Of a stretch of 64,000 nt of DNA, positions 20,275 through 30,923 are shown one piece after another. Under the pieces are notes generated by a model, which saw only the letters and a list, made by a program, of their open reading frames with translations, searched no databases and was not told where the DNA came from. The stretch covers positions 1,142,001 through 1,206,000 of the forward strand of contig JAHDVF020001050.1 in NCBI GenBank assembly GCA_022606425.2, written 5' to 3'. How positions within the stretch are numbered: position 1 is the first letter of the stretch; each line of letters begins with the position of its first letter. The position numbers were made by a program, and so were the translations under genes. Origin of the DNA: Lepidostoma basale (taxonomy: Eukaryota > Arthropoda > Insecta > Trichoptera > Lepidostomatidae).

Positions 20275-21195
20275 ATACTTCTTCTTCTTCTTTCTCTTTG
20301 CCATTTCCCATCATCTGGGGTCGGCCCTCCTCGTACGAAAACGCCAAACTTTCCTATTTTCACTCATTTCCACTGTCAGGTTCTCGCGTTGGAGCTCCTT
20401 TTCCATGTTGGCCCACCATGTTGCCATTGGGCGACCTCTTCTTCTTGGTTTTGTGGGAATGCTGAGGGCTTTTTGGACAATGTGCTCGCTGTCTCTTCGC
20501 ATCACATGACCGTACCACCGGAGTCGAGATTCTCTTAATTTTTCCGTTATTGGGGCAACCTTAAAGCTACCCCTCACGTATTCGTTCCTAACGTGGTCCA
20601 GCCTTGTGACGCCTCCAGCCCACCGCAACATTTTCATCTCGGCAGCGTGGACTCGACTTTCGTGGACTTTTTTGTTGGTCCAGCACTCTGCTCCATATAG
20701 CATGGCGGGCCTCACTGCAGTCTTGTAGACTCTGCCCTTAGTTCTGATTGGAATTTTTTGATCACACAGGACACCTGATAGAGACCTCCACTTGAGCCAG
20801 GCGGTGTTTGTCCTGTGTTTGACATCAGTGTCAACGTTGGCATCCGCAGTAAGGACCGACCCGAGATACTTGAATTGGGACACCTTGTTAACTGGAGTAT
20901 TGCCAATGTGAATTGTGTTTTCATGAGCCAAATCTGTAGCGATGTCCTCATATTCACATTCTAAATATTCGGTTTTACTCCTGCTAATGCGTAGTCCATT
21001 ACACTCTAAGGCATCTGCCCACTCATTCAATGTAACTTGCAATTGTTCTGCCGAGTCCGCAATCAAAACTATGTCGTCTGCGTAGAGAATGCACCACGGT
21101 ACAGACTGCTGTATATTCCTGGTCAGGTAGTCCATAACTATGTTAAAAAGGAAAGGGCTCAGGGCTGAACCCTGATGGACTCCGACCTCCACCGC
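20275..21195 (-). mobile_element. LINE-G reverse transcriptase fragment (best RT in window)
   Basis: An open frame of about 300 codons on the minus strand (stop at 20311). Motifs in order: GVHQGSALSPFLFN at about 13-26, the catalytic box ILYADDIVLIAD at about 44-55, FKYLGSVLTADANVDTD near 120, YGAECWTNKKVHES near 175, LRWAGGVTRLDHVRNE near 198, LRWYGHVMRRDSEHI near 230 and KPRRRGRPMATWW near 255. The fingers and endonuclease are lost where an NLA element begins (about 21200). The 3' end is GAAGAAGAAG at 20278-20292. Both aspartates of YADD are present but the protein is truncated and not functional. RTE-like by layout. Confidence 0.9.
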
Positions 21196-21199
21196 AACA

Positions 21200-21425
21200 T
21201 AAAAGGATACGTGGAACATAAATTAAATGTGGGTGTTGGACGATCGAAGTGTGCGCGGGAGATGCCTATTGGTGGCGATGAGGTTCGCAACCCGTCACAC
21301 CGCGTCTCCCGCGGGGCGAAAAGAGAAGGATGGAGTGCCGCATCAGTAAAAGTGTGACAGTCCATTCTTTCTGCCTACCCTTTCGGGGAGACGGCGTGAT
21401 GGTTAGTAAGTTAGTTAATTAGTTA
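21200..21425 (+). mobile_element. NLA element, short form
   Basis: Core GTGCGCGGGAGATGCC, CGCGTCTCCCGCGGGGCG, then the LINE-A-like end and TTAG-like tail. The AT-rich 5' part is missing. It is joined to the 5' break of LINE-G in opposite orientation. Confidence 0.75.
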
Positions 21426-21604
21426 CAATAAGCATTTTGGAGATTTCCATTTGAACGAGCGAAATTTCCGAAAAATGATCGGAGCAACTTATCGTCGTGA
21501 ATGAGACAATAATATTACATAATATTATATTTTAATATATACATAAGTTTTTTTTTAATTATTGTTTTTATTTCCAAAATTATAATTATTTTAAAATAAA
21601 AGTT

Positions 21605-21905
21605 GGTTTAAAAATCTAAAATGGTTGTATACATTGGTGTTCTTGTCACGACCCTTATGTATGGAAGTGAAACATGGAACTGGCAAAAGAAGGATGAAAG
21701 TAGAATAAATGCAACAGAAATGAGATCTCTTCGACGAATGTGTGGAAATTCTGTGTACGATAGAGGGTCGAATAATATTGATGTGATAATTGATGTGAAT
21801 GCGATAATCGACGAGTTATGTCAGGATAGAACAATGTGGCGTTCCATCCTCTCTGCCTACCCCTCCGGGGAAACGGCGTGATGGTTAGTTAGTTAGTTAG
21901 TTTGA
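21605..21905 (+). mobile_element. LINE-A with internal deletion
   Basis: Open from 21621 to 21881: LMYGSETWNWQKKDESR, EMRSLRRMCGNSVYDR, then a jump to ELCQDRTMWRSILSAYP and SGETA. The middle (GHMERM to GRPRKTW) is deleted and replaced by a short AT-rich patch. (TTAG)n tail at 21885-21903. Confidence 0.8.
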
Positions 21906-22224
21906 ACCTGGTTCATCAATACTTTCTTATACATCATCTCGTTATTCAAAAGACGGATCAGATCGGTCTGGTAAAAATCGAAAAACTACTAAATAATATT
22001 AAATATTAAACATTACGAAGGTAGCAGTACTCGAGAATGAGAAAAACGACTTTTCGAAAGTACTGCGAGGTTTTACAGAATTCAAAAAGGTTGTATTGAA
22101 AACATAATTCAGGTTTTAAAGTGGACTACAACGATCCAAAAGAATTCAAGTGTGTACCTATTTCTCATTATACACGAAGCTACGAGGGGAGGTCTATCTA
22201 TTAATGGATTTACTCTGACGAGTG

Positions 22225-22535
22225 AAGGTGATTAAATTCTTTTTCTTCTTCCTTGTTGTAAACCAGTGTGGTCTGTTCTCCAAAGCGTTACTCCTCCTGT
22301 GAGGTAGACTACCAGCTGTCCTTCCATATTTTAGGAGGTCTTCCACGAGGATGAGTCCCATGAGGCTGATTATGTAATGCAATATAGAGGAGTGGTGAGG
22401 GGGTGGTGTCCATTCTTTAAACATGACCGTACCAGTTCCTTTCAAGCTGTATGCTCCATCTTATAATATCCTCAACCTCACATATCTCTCTTATTCTGGT
22501 GTTTCTCACGCGATCTCTCAGTGTCTTAACTGCTA
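22225..22535 (-). mobile_element. LINE-D C-terminal fragment
   Basis: Minus strand: LRDRVRNTRIREICEV, then the KEWTP and GRPPKIWKDSW regions in shifted frames, and a GAAGAAAAAGA tail near 22235. Same lineage as 10936-11365. Confidence 0.7.
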
Positions 22536-22559
22536 TCGTGATTAAATTAAAAATCTTAA

Positions 22560-22895
22560 TTTTTAAAAATTGAATGCAGTGCAAATGGAAATGTTATGAA
22601 CAAAATAATGAGACGGTATTTAAGATAATTTGGACGCATGGAAAGAATTAATAAAGAAATAGTGATAAAGAATGTTTATTGAAACTACATAAACGGAATA
22701 AGAAAAAGAGGAAGACCGAGGAAAACGTGGCACGATCAAATCAATCAGATATTTAATGTCGGCCACGCGGAGAGTCGGAGAAATCGTAGTGCGTGCATGA
22801 TACGGTATATGAATGTTGAAAAATCAAGAGAAGCGTGTTAGGAAAGCACCGTGTGACGGTCCTTCGGGGAGAGGGCGTGATGGGTAGTTAATCAA
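22560..22895 (+). mobile_element. LINE-A 3' fragment, decayed
   Basis: Matches from ECSANGNVMNKIM through KRGRPRKTWHDQINQIF and HAESRRN to the CGTGATGG end. It has several stops and a small deletion before the end. Confidence 0.7.
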
Positions 22896-23139
22896 TAAGT
22901 TGGTCATTAGGAATACTAAACACAAAGACTTAGCACATGAAAAATTGGCTTTAATGAGAATGTTGAAAACAGGGTTTTTATTGTATGTAATGTTTTAAAC
23001 ACTGTTTTATTTACGACGTTTTGGTTAAATTGAAAAAAAAATAAAACTATATAATAATTAAATTGTAAAAATCTGTGTTTTAATAAATAAGTGTAAACAA
23101 TGTATTTGAGTTAATTTTTTACTATTTTTTTTCGTTGAG

Positions 23140-23225
23140 TTGGAAGGGACAATTTGGAACGAGTGGAAGAAAATGGAAGAGGCCTATATTCAGCAGTGGA
23201 GGGAAGACGGCTGAAGAAGAAAAAT
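23140..23225 (+). mobile_element. LINE-I 3' tail
   Basis: Encodes WNEWKKMEEAYIQQWRED, then a stop and an AAGAAGAAAAATAAAT tail. Confidence 0.6.
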
Positions 23226-23271
23226 AAATAATATATAATATATACATAAGAACAATAAAGATATACAACAA

Positions 23272-23455
23272 ATGCCGACTTCCGTGGCAGAGTGGTAAGA
23301 GCTCTGACTTCCATACTGAAGGTTCCAGGTTCGATTCCCGGCAATGATAGTGTGATTGTCACATTGTCTTTGGTTTGGTGTAGAATTCACGTGACAAAAA
23401 AATGGCGATAAATTGGCTGCTTATCACATGCCATGAGAATCAATATAGCTAAAAT
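23272..23455 (+). mobile_element. SINE-1 copy, left arm of a palindrome
   Basis: A box TGGCAGAGTGGTAAGAG, B box GGTTCGATTCC, body to 'gagaatcaatatagct'. The AAT tail is missing. It faces an inverted SINE-1 at 23803 across a ribozyme-bearing foldback. Confidence 0.8.
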
Positions 23456-23802
23456 AAAATGTATTAAACTTATTGAACGCTAAGGCATTAACACTGGAAT
23501 TCCATAGTATAAACTTGAAATTGAAAAACTTTGTTTAATTCAATATTTAATAAAAAATATTAAAAAAACATGACATGTTTCGGAGGATACCTCCATCTTC
23601 AGGTGTAAAAATTTAATAAAAACTAAACAACGAAAGACTTATATAAAAAATGCATTTAAAATTCGATACAATAATGTAAATAATGTATTTATTTTTAATA
23701 TTTAGTGGATTAAACAAAGTTATTTTAAATTTCCTAAATACTCGTATATTACTATGGGAATTCCACAGTGTTAACGCTAAGGCATTCAATAAATTTTATT
23801 TT
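23456..23802. mobile_element. PLE-2 foldback with hammerhead motif
   Basis: Terminal words 'attgaacgctaaggcattaa' at the left and an inverted version at the right bound about 350 bp. On the minus strand at 23577-23605: CACCUGAAGA, U, GGAGG/CCUCC, GAAAC, AUGUC, AUGU. The 5' half of helix I is ACAC; its partner here is AUGU rather than GUGU. Confidence 0.65.
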
Positions 23803-23972
23803 AGCTATTATATTGATTCTCATGACATGTGATAGGTAGCCAATCTATCGCCATTTTTTTGTCACGTGAATTCTACACCAGACCAAAGACGACAATCACA
23901 CTGCCCTCGCCGGGAATGCAGCTAATCTATCGCCATTCTACCCCGGACCAAAGACAATATGAAAATCACACC
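23803..23972 (-). mobile_element. SINE-1 copy, right arm of a palindrome, disrupted
   Basis: The inverted body runs to the T-arm region at about 23920, then a second copy of body words ('gctaatctatcgccatt', 'accaaagacaat') follows. The tRNA head is missing. Two truncated copies may be fused. Confidence 0.65.
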
Positions 23973-24284
23973 GTAAAAGCTATATGTATGGGGAAAATCG
24001 AATAAGGCGATGCCAACCTCACGGACCAAGAACTATAACATATATAATAATATTTAAATTCAGTAATAATAAAAACAAAATTATCATTTTTTCAAACATT
24101 ATGTACGAAAATGTAAGCGATTATAAAATTTAAAATCCATTGTATTAAATACGAACCTCCTTGAATACCTGTAATACCAATATTTAAATTCACAAAATTT
24201 TACATAAATATTTGAAGACTATTTTTGTATAGAATCATGTTTACTACCCCTGATCTGTATGTATATAAAGGACTAAGTTACAAT

Positions 24285-24350
24285 AGTGTCACCAGTCTGT
24301 CGATGCCAGCGAGCCTGGCGAAACCGGTCGCTGTCTAAATAAAGACAAAA
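24285..24350 (+). ncRNA. hammerhead-like motif, PLE-5 type
   Basis: Helix I CAGU/GCUG, CUGUCGA, extra U, helix II GCCAG/CUGGC with a CGAGC loop, GAAA, palindrome ACCGGU, C. Best PLE-5 copy; only the middle of the CUGANGA box differs. Followed by 'aataaagacaaaagtggaag'. Confidence 0.6.
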
Positions 24351-24439
24351 GTGGAAGTAGTTAAAAAACATCGTTTTATTTAATTATTATTTAAAATGAA
24401 CTTCCATCAAGAGATTTCAGTAAAATCATTTTATTATCT

Positions 24440-24526
24440 GAAAATCACACTGCTATTGCCGGGAATCGAACCCGGGACATTCGATGTGGCAGTCATAGCT
24501 CTTGCCACTCTGCCACGAAGGTCGTC
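24440..24526 (-). mobile_element. SINE-1 tRNA-like head
   Basis: Head only: A box TGGCAGAGTGGCAAGAG, B box GGTTCGATTCC on the minus strand. The body is cut soon after. Confidence 0.7.
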
Positions 24527-24529
24527 GAA

Positions 24530-25170
24530 AGTATTCGATAAGGTTACTCCGGGGACGTATCGGCTATCCCTTGTCTATATTACGTTTTTGCAATGGATTC
24601 CAATACCTATAAAGAACAAACAACTTTTATATTTTCCCAGAAAATGGTACTTAAAGGTTTTGCGCGTGACTACGAAATCTGAGGGCGATATTCTTTATTC
24701 AAAAATATGCTAACGGGCAGATTTTTCAATGAGACTTCTCATTAAATGACTGCCATTTTCTTTATGTCGAAAGTTGTCCGTATTTACTTCCCGCGGTCGG
24801 ATTTCGTTCTCAAGAACCTTTCATTAGGGCTGTTTCATAAAAATCTTTTATTCATTTGTGTGTTCGCAAATTAAATACGGAATTTGTTATTTTTTTAACA
24901 AATATTTATTCATGGCGACATTTTGAAATTGTTTGCTAAAACAATTAAGCAAGATGTATGGTTTAATTGGGGTTTTTTTATGGGACGGGACCTGATCACG
25001 AAAGAGCAATTTTTTATGTTTTTTGGGCGAAGTTAAATTTCCTGCAATTATAAAAAAAAGCGAATGTGTGTTTATGTGCTGTAAAATGTTTTATGATTTA
25101 ATTATATTTTCATCAACGAGAGGGGAATGAAACTTGGAATAAATATTATACAGATTTTACCATGACTTTA
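24530..25170. other. no recognised feature
   Basis: About 640 bases without detectable repeat or coding similarity. Confidence 0.45.
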
Positions 25171-25174
25171 AATA

Positions 25175-25312
25175 ACACAAACTTCCTCCGACTTCTAACA
25201 TGACCAAACTTTAAGATTTGATTAATTTGGTTATGCCATGTTTTCCTCGGTCTGCCTCGACTCCGTTCCCCATTTAAATCATTAACGTAGACGGCGTGAT
25301 GGTTAGTTAGTT
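25175..25312 (-). mobile_element. LINE-A fragment joined to an inverted tail
   Basis: Minus-strand LINE-A (VNDLNGERSRGRPRKTW, HNQINQILKFGHVRS) for about 110 bases, then the plus-strand tail GACGGCGTGATGGTTAGTTAG at 25290-25311. The two pieces point in opposite directions. Confidence 0.65.
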
Positions 25313-25429
25313 TTTCTTTTAGGAAGAGCAATAATTATTTCGTTGATCACCAATGGATAAACTCAAACTGCTTTTTGTGTATTACTAATATATATTATAA
25401 GAGATCTCAAAGTTCTCATTGTTCTAAAA

Positions 25430-25745
25430 TGAAAATAATTAATACGATTGAAAACGTCGGTTTTCTAGAAGTTTTATTATATTTTAGGGAAATACTAGTT
25501 TGAATTGACGTGTTTTGCCTTGCTAAGGCAGATATTTGATAATGTCGGCGATAATTAACAGCGACATATTTCATTCCCATAAAAAAAAAATTCTTCTAGA
25601 AAGCAGACCTTTTTAATTCGCCTTTTTAAGGCCATTGTCAAATGTCTGCATTAATGGCGAAATATGTCATTGCCATAAAATATATGAAATGTATATAAAT
25701 AAGAAGTTTTCATTTGTATTAATTATTTGATATGCAGTTTTACAT
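25430..25745. mobile_element. PLE-4 foldback
   Basis: Inverted arms with 'ttctagaagttttattatatttt' words and GCCTT...AAGGC / GCGAAAT motifs at 25526-25545 (minus) and 25618-25660. Related to 52603-52840 and 59190-59290. The hammerhead core is decayed. Confidence 0.55.
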
Positions 25746-25759
25746 CAATGGCATCATTG

Positions 25760-26050
25760 ACTACATTCGTGGCCGAGTAGTTAGTATATTGACTGCCACC
25801 CCGAAGGTTCCTGGTTCGATTCCCGGCGATGGCAGTGTGATTGTCACACTGTCTTTGGTCTGGTGAAGAATTCACGTGACAACAATAAAATTGATGGATA
25901 GGTAAGCTACCTATCACATGTCACGATAATCAATATGATAGCTATAATACCCTTTGATTGAGATTTGGCTCATGCAGTCATGATGTAAAGAGCGATTCAA
26001 CAAAATAAAAATAAAAATAAAAATAATAAAAATAATAATAATTATAAATA

Positions 26051-26051
<1 letters not shown>
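25760..26051 (+). mobile_element. SINE-1, near full length
   Basis: A box TGGCCGAGTAGTTAGTA, B box GGTTCGATTCC, body, GTCATGATGTAAAGAGCGAT, then an AATAAAAATAA tail that runs on into the (AAT)n array. Confidence 0.85.

Positions 26052-26120
<69 letters not shown>
26052..26120. repeat. (AAT)n microsatellite
   Basis: About 23 AAT units, expanded from the SINE-1 tail. It gives a meaningless poly-isoleucine frame on the other strand. Confidence 0.9.
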
Positions 26121-26900
26121 TGTTCTAGAAACAATAAAGTAAAACGAAATGTTTTTAACGCAGGTGTCCTTATGGTCGCAACACATTCGTATGACACCTC
26201 ACCCCATCTGTTGAAATTGTCACAATTGGATTTTGAGTGTGTATTTGATATGCGGATGTCTTAGACTTAGCTACATCGATTTCGTGACATTAAGGAACAT
26301 TACGAACTGACAGCTCTGTCAAATTAGTTTCGTCATTCTTGGTAATTGTGGTTAGTACCATGAAAAAGCACAGCGGCGCTTTTTCATTTTCACAAAGTTT
26401 GTATGTCAGTGAAACTTATTAGATTTTCTTATAAGGCTGTGTCCACATTAACCAAGAACTGTGGAACGCGATTATATCCAATGTCCATTGAGCCTTTTGT
26501 AAAAGTATTTTTAATTTATTTAGATTCTCGAATCGTTAAGGGTACTGTGGAATAAATAATCCACCCCAATATCCAACCTCAGATAAACATAAAATTGCAC
26601 ATTTCATTAAACTCTTTCTTAATTAGCGCCTTGTTAATGAATATAAAGACGGATATTAGCTGACAAACCGCTCCCCTGCTAACGGCCTCCGAGAGGAAAG
26701 AAAATGCTAAATTTAGGGAAGATATTGAGATATTATTCTTAGTTCGTTCATTTAAAACTGGAAGAAATCATTAAAAATATACCCTTATAGCTTGGGGATT
26801 TAAATTAACAAGATCCACCCTTAACTGCCTACCAGGGGCGTGCTTGAAATCAACACAACGCAATAAATACTCGTATACTACCAAGTAAGACGGATTAAAA
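26121..26900. other. no recognised feature
   Basis: About 780 bases. It has a GAAAAAGC...GCTTTTTC hairpin at about 26360-26389 but no coding or repeat relatives here. Confidence 0.45.
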
Positions 26901-26904
26901 TAAC

Positions 26905-27228
26905 TCTTTTTAATTTTTTTTAAGAAGGTGAAGGCTGTACTATATTTACAAAGCTCCCAGTCTCTCCACTCACGTCAGACTGGAAATACTGAGATGGGCC
27001 GGTCACGTGCAGAGGATGCCGTCATCACGAACCCCAAAAATATTGCTGGAGTGGCACCCAGGTGGTAGAAGACCAATTGGACGACCAAGACTGCGATGGG
27101 AGGATGAAGTTGCGACAGATGAGGCGAAATGGTTACTAGTGTCAGATTTGTGGGTTCAAGCGGAGGACAGGAGGAGTTGAAGGGCGAAGAATACTGGCCT
27201 GTAGGGCCATCGAAAAGAAGAATTTTTT
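26905..27228 (+). mobile_element. LINE-H C-terminal fragment
   Basis: Frames give YIYKAPSLSTHVRLEILR, WAGHVQRMPSSRTPKILL, EWHPGGRRPIGRPRLRWED and QAEDRRS. Same lineage as 53645-54130. Ends near a GAAAAGAAG tail. Confidence 0.75.
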
Positions 27229-27354
27229 TTTAACCTTAAATTCGAGGTCACATATTACCTTTGCCATAACTGTGTGTTGCGGATTCATGGATTCAAGATT
27301 CAATAACAAATAATAAAAATAAAGAAGATAAATGAATTCAATCAGGAGTTTATA

Positions 27355-27640
27355 AACTGAAATGTAATGATTGGTCATCTTTCTATATAGGAAAAACAAG
27401 GCGTTACTTTAAATTAAGAATAAAAGAGCATATAAGATCTTTCAAATAATAACTTTTCCGAAAAAGGTCATTCATTCAATAAAGGTAATGGCGTTGAAAT
27501 ATAACATGTTAATAATAGAATTATAACTTTGAATAATCGTGAAATTTTAGAAATTAAAAATAAAGAAAATGTTATAAATAATCAAATAAAATGTCAATTT
27601 TGGCCGAAACACTATGATACTTTAACATTATAAACTGTTA
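27355..27640 (+). mobile_element. PLE-1 Penelope-like C-terminus with GIY-YIG remnant
   Basis: The frame from 27357 reads LKCNDWSSFYIGKTRRYFK, then LRIKEHIRSFK: the GIY-YIG endonuclease signature (YIG.T.R....R..EH) of Penelope-like elements, with the GIY half changed. It continues in decayed frames as EKGHSFNKGNGVEI, NNREILEIKNKENVI and QFWPKHYDTLTL with a stop at about 27632. A stop after VEI and the missing RT show it is dead. The ribozyme-bearing 3' region follows at once (27641-27910), which ties these motifs to a Penelope-like element. Confidence 0.75.
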
Positions 27641-27910
27641 CATTAAAAAAGTTTGTTTTATGTATCACAATTGTTTCGTCAACCTATGTTGACATCATCA
27701 GGGGTTACAATATTATATCAACGGTTAAATTTTCTTGAAAGGTTATGTAAAAAATTTAGGAACAAATACATATGTAGGTTCCAAAAATCACGAAAATTTA
27801 ACAGTTAATATATTATTGTAACACCAGATGATGTCAACATAGGTTGACGAAAGAGTTCTCGTGAAAAATAAAAGTACAATTGTGATATATTATAAAACAA
27901 AGCTTTTTTA
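27641..27910. ncRNA. PLE-1 3' region with inverted hammerhead pair
   Basis: Minus motif 27673-27701: CUGAUGA, U, helix II GUCAAC/GUUGAC (6 bp), GAAAC. Plus motif at about 27824-27853: AGAUGA, U, GUCAAC/GUUGAC, GAAAG. They are about 120 bp apart and inverted. The minus copy keeps the core better. Helix III is not palindromic in these two copies. Confidence 0.65.
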
Positions 27911-28124
27911 ATTTAACAGTTTTTAATCAAATAACTTTTTCTTCAAGTACCCAATAAATTATTTATTTCCTTTGTCGAAAGATTCATAACTGAACATTTA
28001 ATACATTATTTTAGATTTATCCAAAATATTTCAAAGCGTTCAAAAACATCATTTATATATCTTTCAAAACTAACCACATTAATGTAAAATTTGTTTAAAT
28101 ATTTATTTCGTGTATACAAAAAAC

Positions 28125-28185
28125 CAAAAACTCTGATGAAGGGCTTCTGTGTGCGAAACTTGTTTGTATTTTAATTTTAATTTCA
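28125..28185 (+). ncRNA. hammerhead-like motif, PLE-6 type
   Basis: CUGAUGA at 28133-28139, extra A, imperfect helix II (GGGC...GUGC region), GAAAC at 28155-28159, UUGUUU. Helix III AC/GU with a UU loop and a GUU site. Confidence 0.5.
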
Positions 28186-28299
28186 AATTATATATGTGTT
28201 GTTTACAAAGATAAGAGGAACAAATACATGCTTTCGGTTAGCATTTATTTGTTCCTCAGTGTGGTGTCGCGCAAGCAGCCAGCCACGGCTGTCGCTTTG

Positions 28300-28525
28300 T
28301 TGGTTTGTGCTCGCACTTCATCATATAGGTCACTGTGGCTTCATATCTCTACACCTAGGTAAGCGAATTGCATGACTTGCTCAATAGGTGTGTTAAAGAT
28401 GATCAGTTTACATCTCAGGGAAAGACTGATGGAACATATTTGTGTAGTCTCTTGAATTTAACGTCACTTTCCTCATACTTAATACATATCACTCCAACTG
28501 ATCTGCAACGCTGAAAGCACAATTA
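28300..28525 (-). mobile_element. LINE-D upstream coding fragment, inverted
   Basis: Minus strand: CIKYEESDVKFKRLHKYVP, then LIIFNTPIEQVMQFAYLGVE and SDLYDEVRAQT. This is the segment just upstream of the part encoded on the plus strand at 28590-29095. It is therefore inverted relative to that part. Confidence 0.7.
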
Positions 28526-28589
28526 TATGTAGTAACTTGATTTATTGGCTCTGACTAGAGTCGCGATATTATTCGCATTTATTTTCACT

Positions 28590-29095
28590 AATCAGAGAGA
28601 ACGTTCGGAGATCTTGTCAGTGAAATAATAGGACAAGCCAACAAGGCTTCGGCGGTATCAGGTTGTCTCAAGGATATACTATGGAAAAACAAGTATATGA
28701 GAGCTGACAGTAAGGTCAGTATATTTGTATATAAAACCTGCGTAAGGCCTGACATACACCATTGAGACCAGACCGGATACAACAAGAACGAAGGCTGGCA
28801 GAGATGAGGACGCTGAAAATGATAGCAGGAAGGACGTGAAAAACACGGCTCTCCGCGAGATTTACAAGGTGGAGGATGTCGTGAGATGGGGTAGATAACG
28901 CAGAAGATACTGGAATGCGCACGTGCAGAGGATGGATCCCACCAGAATTCCACAAGCTGTGGCGCATCAGATTCCTGCCGGTTGCCGTCCCCCCGGAAGA
29001 CCGCCGAAGAGATGGAGAGATAGTTGGGAGTCAACCTCCCAAGAGAGGCCAGCCTGATTTCAGGAACAGACCAAAGGTCTATAAGGAGAAGAAGA
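28590..29095 (+). mobile_element. LINE-D C-terminal fragment
   Basis: Frames give GCLKDILWKNKYMRA, VYKTCVRPDI, AEMRTLKMIAGRT, RLSARFTRWRM (shifted), and PPGRPPKRWRDSWESTS. It ends RFQEQTKGL-like with GAAGAAGAT. Multiple frameshifts; related to 51262-51605. Confidence 0.75.
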
Positions 29096-29214
29096 TGTAG
29101 AAGAAGGAGAGAACGTTGCCTTTCCGTAGGCATGGGTATCACGCAGAGGTCCGAAATATGTAAGTGAATCGCACAGGAGGATATTAATAATACATGTTAT
29201 TTTATAAATCGCAC

Positions 29215-29610
29215 GCTTAATGCCTATCCGAAAGAGATAAGCGGAGACTAGAGGCTTTTGAGATATGGTCCTAGAGAAGACAATTAAGAATTTCCTGGAG
29301 AGACCACATCACGAATGAGGAAGTTCTTCAAGGAATCGAAGGAGGAAAGCACCTGCTAAGGACCTTGTCCGAAAGGCGTGCAAGATGGATCGGCCATGTA
29401 ATACGTGAAGAAGGTCTCTTGCATGCCATAATAGAGGGTATGACCGAAGGGACAAACTCTAGTGGACGCCCACGCCGAGAGTACCTGGAGGACCTGTTGG
29501 TGGACGTGCGTTGCTCATCATATGCAGATTTCAAAAGAGCCGCACAAGACAGGGAAGAATGGAAGAGAAAAATAGAAGAAATTGCTGCAAACCAATCCCA
29601 GGATTGAAAC
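29215..29610 (+). mobile_element. LINE-E C-terminal fragment
   Basis: Reads RRLEAFEIWS, ISWRDHITNEEVLQGIEG, LLRTLSERRARWIGHVIRE, SGRPRREYLEDLLVDVRC, FKRAAQDREEWKRKIEEIAA and NQSQD with a stop at 29607. The last 80 codons are open. The inverted relative is 43936-44320. RT missing. Confidence 0.82.
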
Positions 29611-29611
29611 C

Positions 29612-30300
29612 TTCTAACTAAAAAAACACTGGCTTAACTCAAAAAAGCAAGTTTTGCTCAATCTGACGTGAGTCGGTGTTTTAACAAAAACAGTCGAAAA
29701 ACACGTACGAATGAAAATGACCGATATAGTGTAATGGAGGTCAATTGGCGGAATTTTGACTTAATTTTAACGCGAAATGATGGATGGCGTTAACACAAGC
29801 CTCTGTCTAGCATTAACTCAATTATGACCTAAACCATAATCGGTCAGCTAACTATTAAGCGTGCGAAATAATCACGAACCGCCAATGGTGCGTTCTTTAT
29901 CTTCTATTCGAATGACCAATAGGTCTAAAGATAACAAGCTAATGAAAACCTCTCGGGAATTTTAAACTACAAGAGATAAAATTCAACTGAAAGGCATTAA
30001 AAAATATTTCCCAGGGCATTTTAAACGATGCTTATTTGAATAACCATTACTTCCACCGATTTGATTGGCGCAGAAGGAATTAGGCAATATTAAAAGAAAT
30101 CGATATAACGAGCAAGAGAAAACCGCAGGGAGTCTCCCTTCCGTATTAATTTGGCGAAAAATATCTTTCACAAACATTTACTCTATTGTATACTTCAAAT
30201 TAACGATGAAATGAAGATAAAAATTTGAATTGTGAATAGATTTTGTTTAAGAATAAAAATTTAAATTAAGAAGCCATTTTCACATGAAGCAAGCATGATG
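29612..30300. other. no recognised feature
   Basis: About 690 bases; no coding frame or window repeat detected. Moderate GC in 29700-29960. Possibly host sequence. Confidence 0.4.
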
Positions 30301-30304
30301 TAAT

Positions 30305-30785
30305 ATATCACGCCGTCTCTCCGAAGGGGTAGGCAGAAAGAACGGACTGCCGCACTTTTCTTTCCTGACATATTTCTCTCGCTTCCTCATCGTGTCATGC
30401 ACGCGCGTTGATTTCTCTGACTCCTCACGTGGCCGACATTCAATATTTGATTTATTTGATCGTGCCACGTTTTCCTCGGTCTTTCTCTATTTATAGTTCC
30501 ATTTTCATCGTTAGCATATACATTTTTTTAACATTCTTTCATCATCCATTCTTTCCAGGTGTCCAAACCATCTTAATGATCCTTTCAGTATTTTGTTCAT
30601 AACACCATCATTCACACCGCATTCACTTCTTATATTTTCATTCGACACTCTATCATACAGAGAATTTCCACACATTCGTCTAAAGAGATCTCATTTCTAC
30701 TGCATTATTCTACTTTTATCATTCTTTTGCCAGTTTCATGCTTCACTACCATACATAAGGGTCGGTACAAGAACACCATTGTGCT
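30305..30785 (-). mobile_element. LINE-A C-terminal end, minus strand
   Basis: Minus-strand LINE-A from about VLVPTLMYGSEA through FPLDERRMCG-type decay, GRPRKTW and HVRSQRNQRACM to ILSAYPFGETA. The CACGCCGTCTCTCCG end is present but the (TTAG)n tail is lost. Frameshifts near 30480-30560. Confidence 0.75.
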
Positions 30786-30923
30786 GATAATAAATAAATA
30801 ATAACTAAATACAGGATGATTTTTAAGGTTTGGTTTTTAAACTAGCAACATTAATTCTACAAACTGTTAATTTGACAGTTGACAGTTGATTTGTAATCAA
30901 CACGCCATTTTACCATAAATTGA

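Noticed and set aside
20190..20538. Two ~100-codon plus-strand frames
   Set aside because: Antisense shadows of the LINE-G C-terminus.
25914..26186. Open frame rich in isoleucine on the minus strand
   Set aside because: Produced by the (AAT)n microsatellite; no real protein.
28588..29142. 184-codon minus-strand frame
   Set aside because: It is the shadow of plus-strand LINE-D coding in the same bases.
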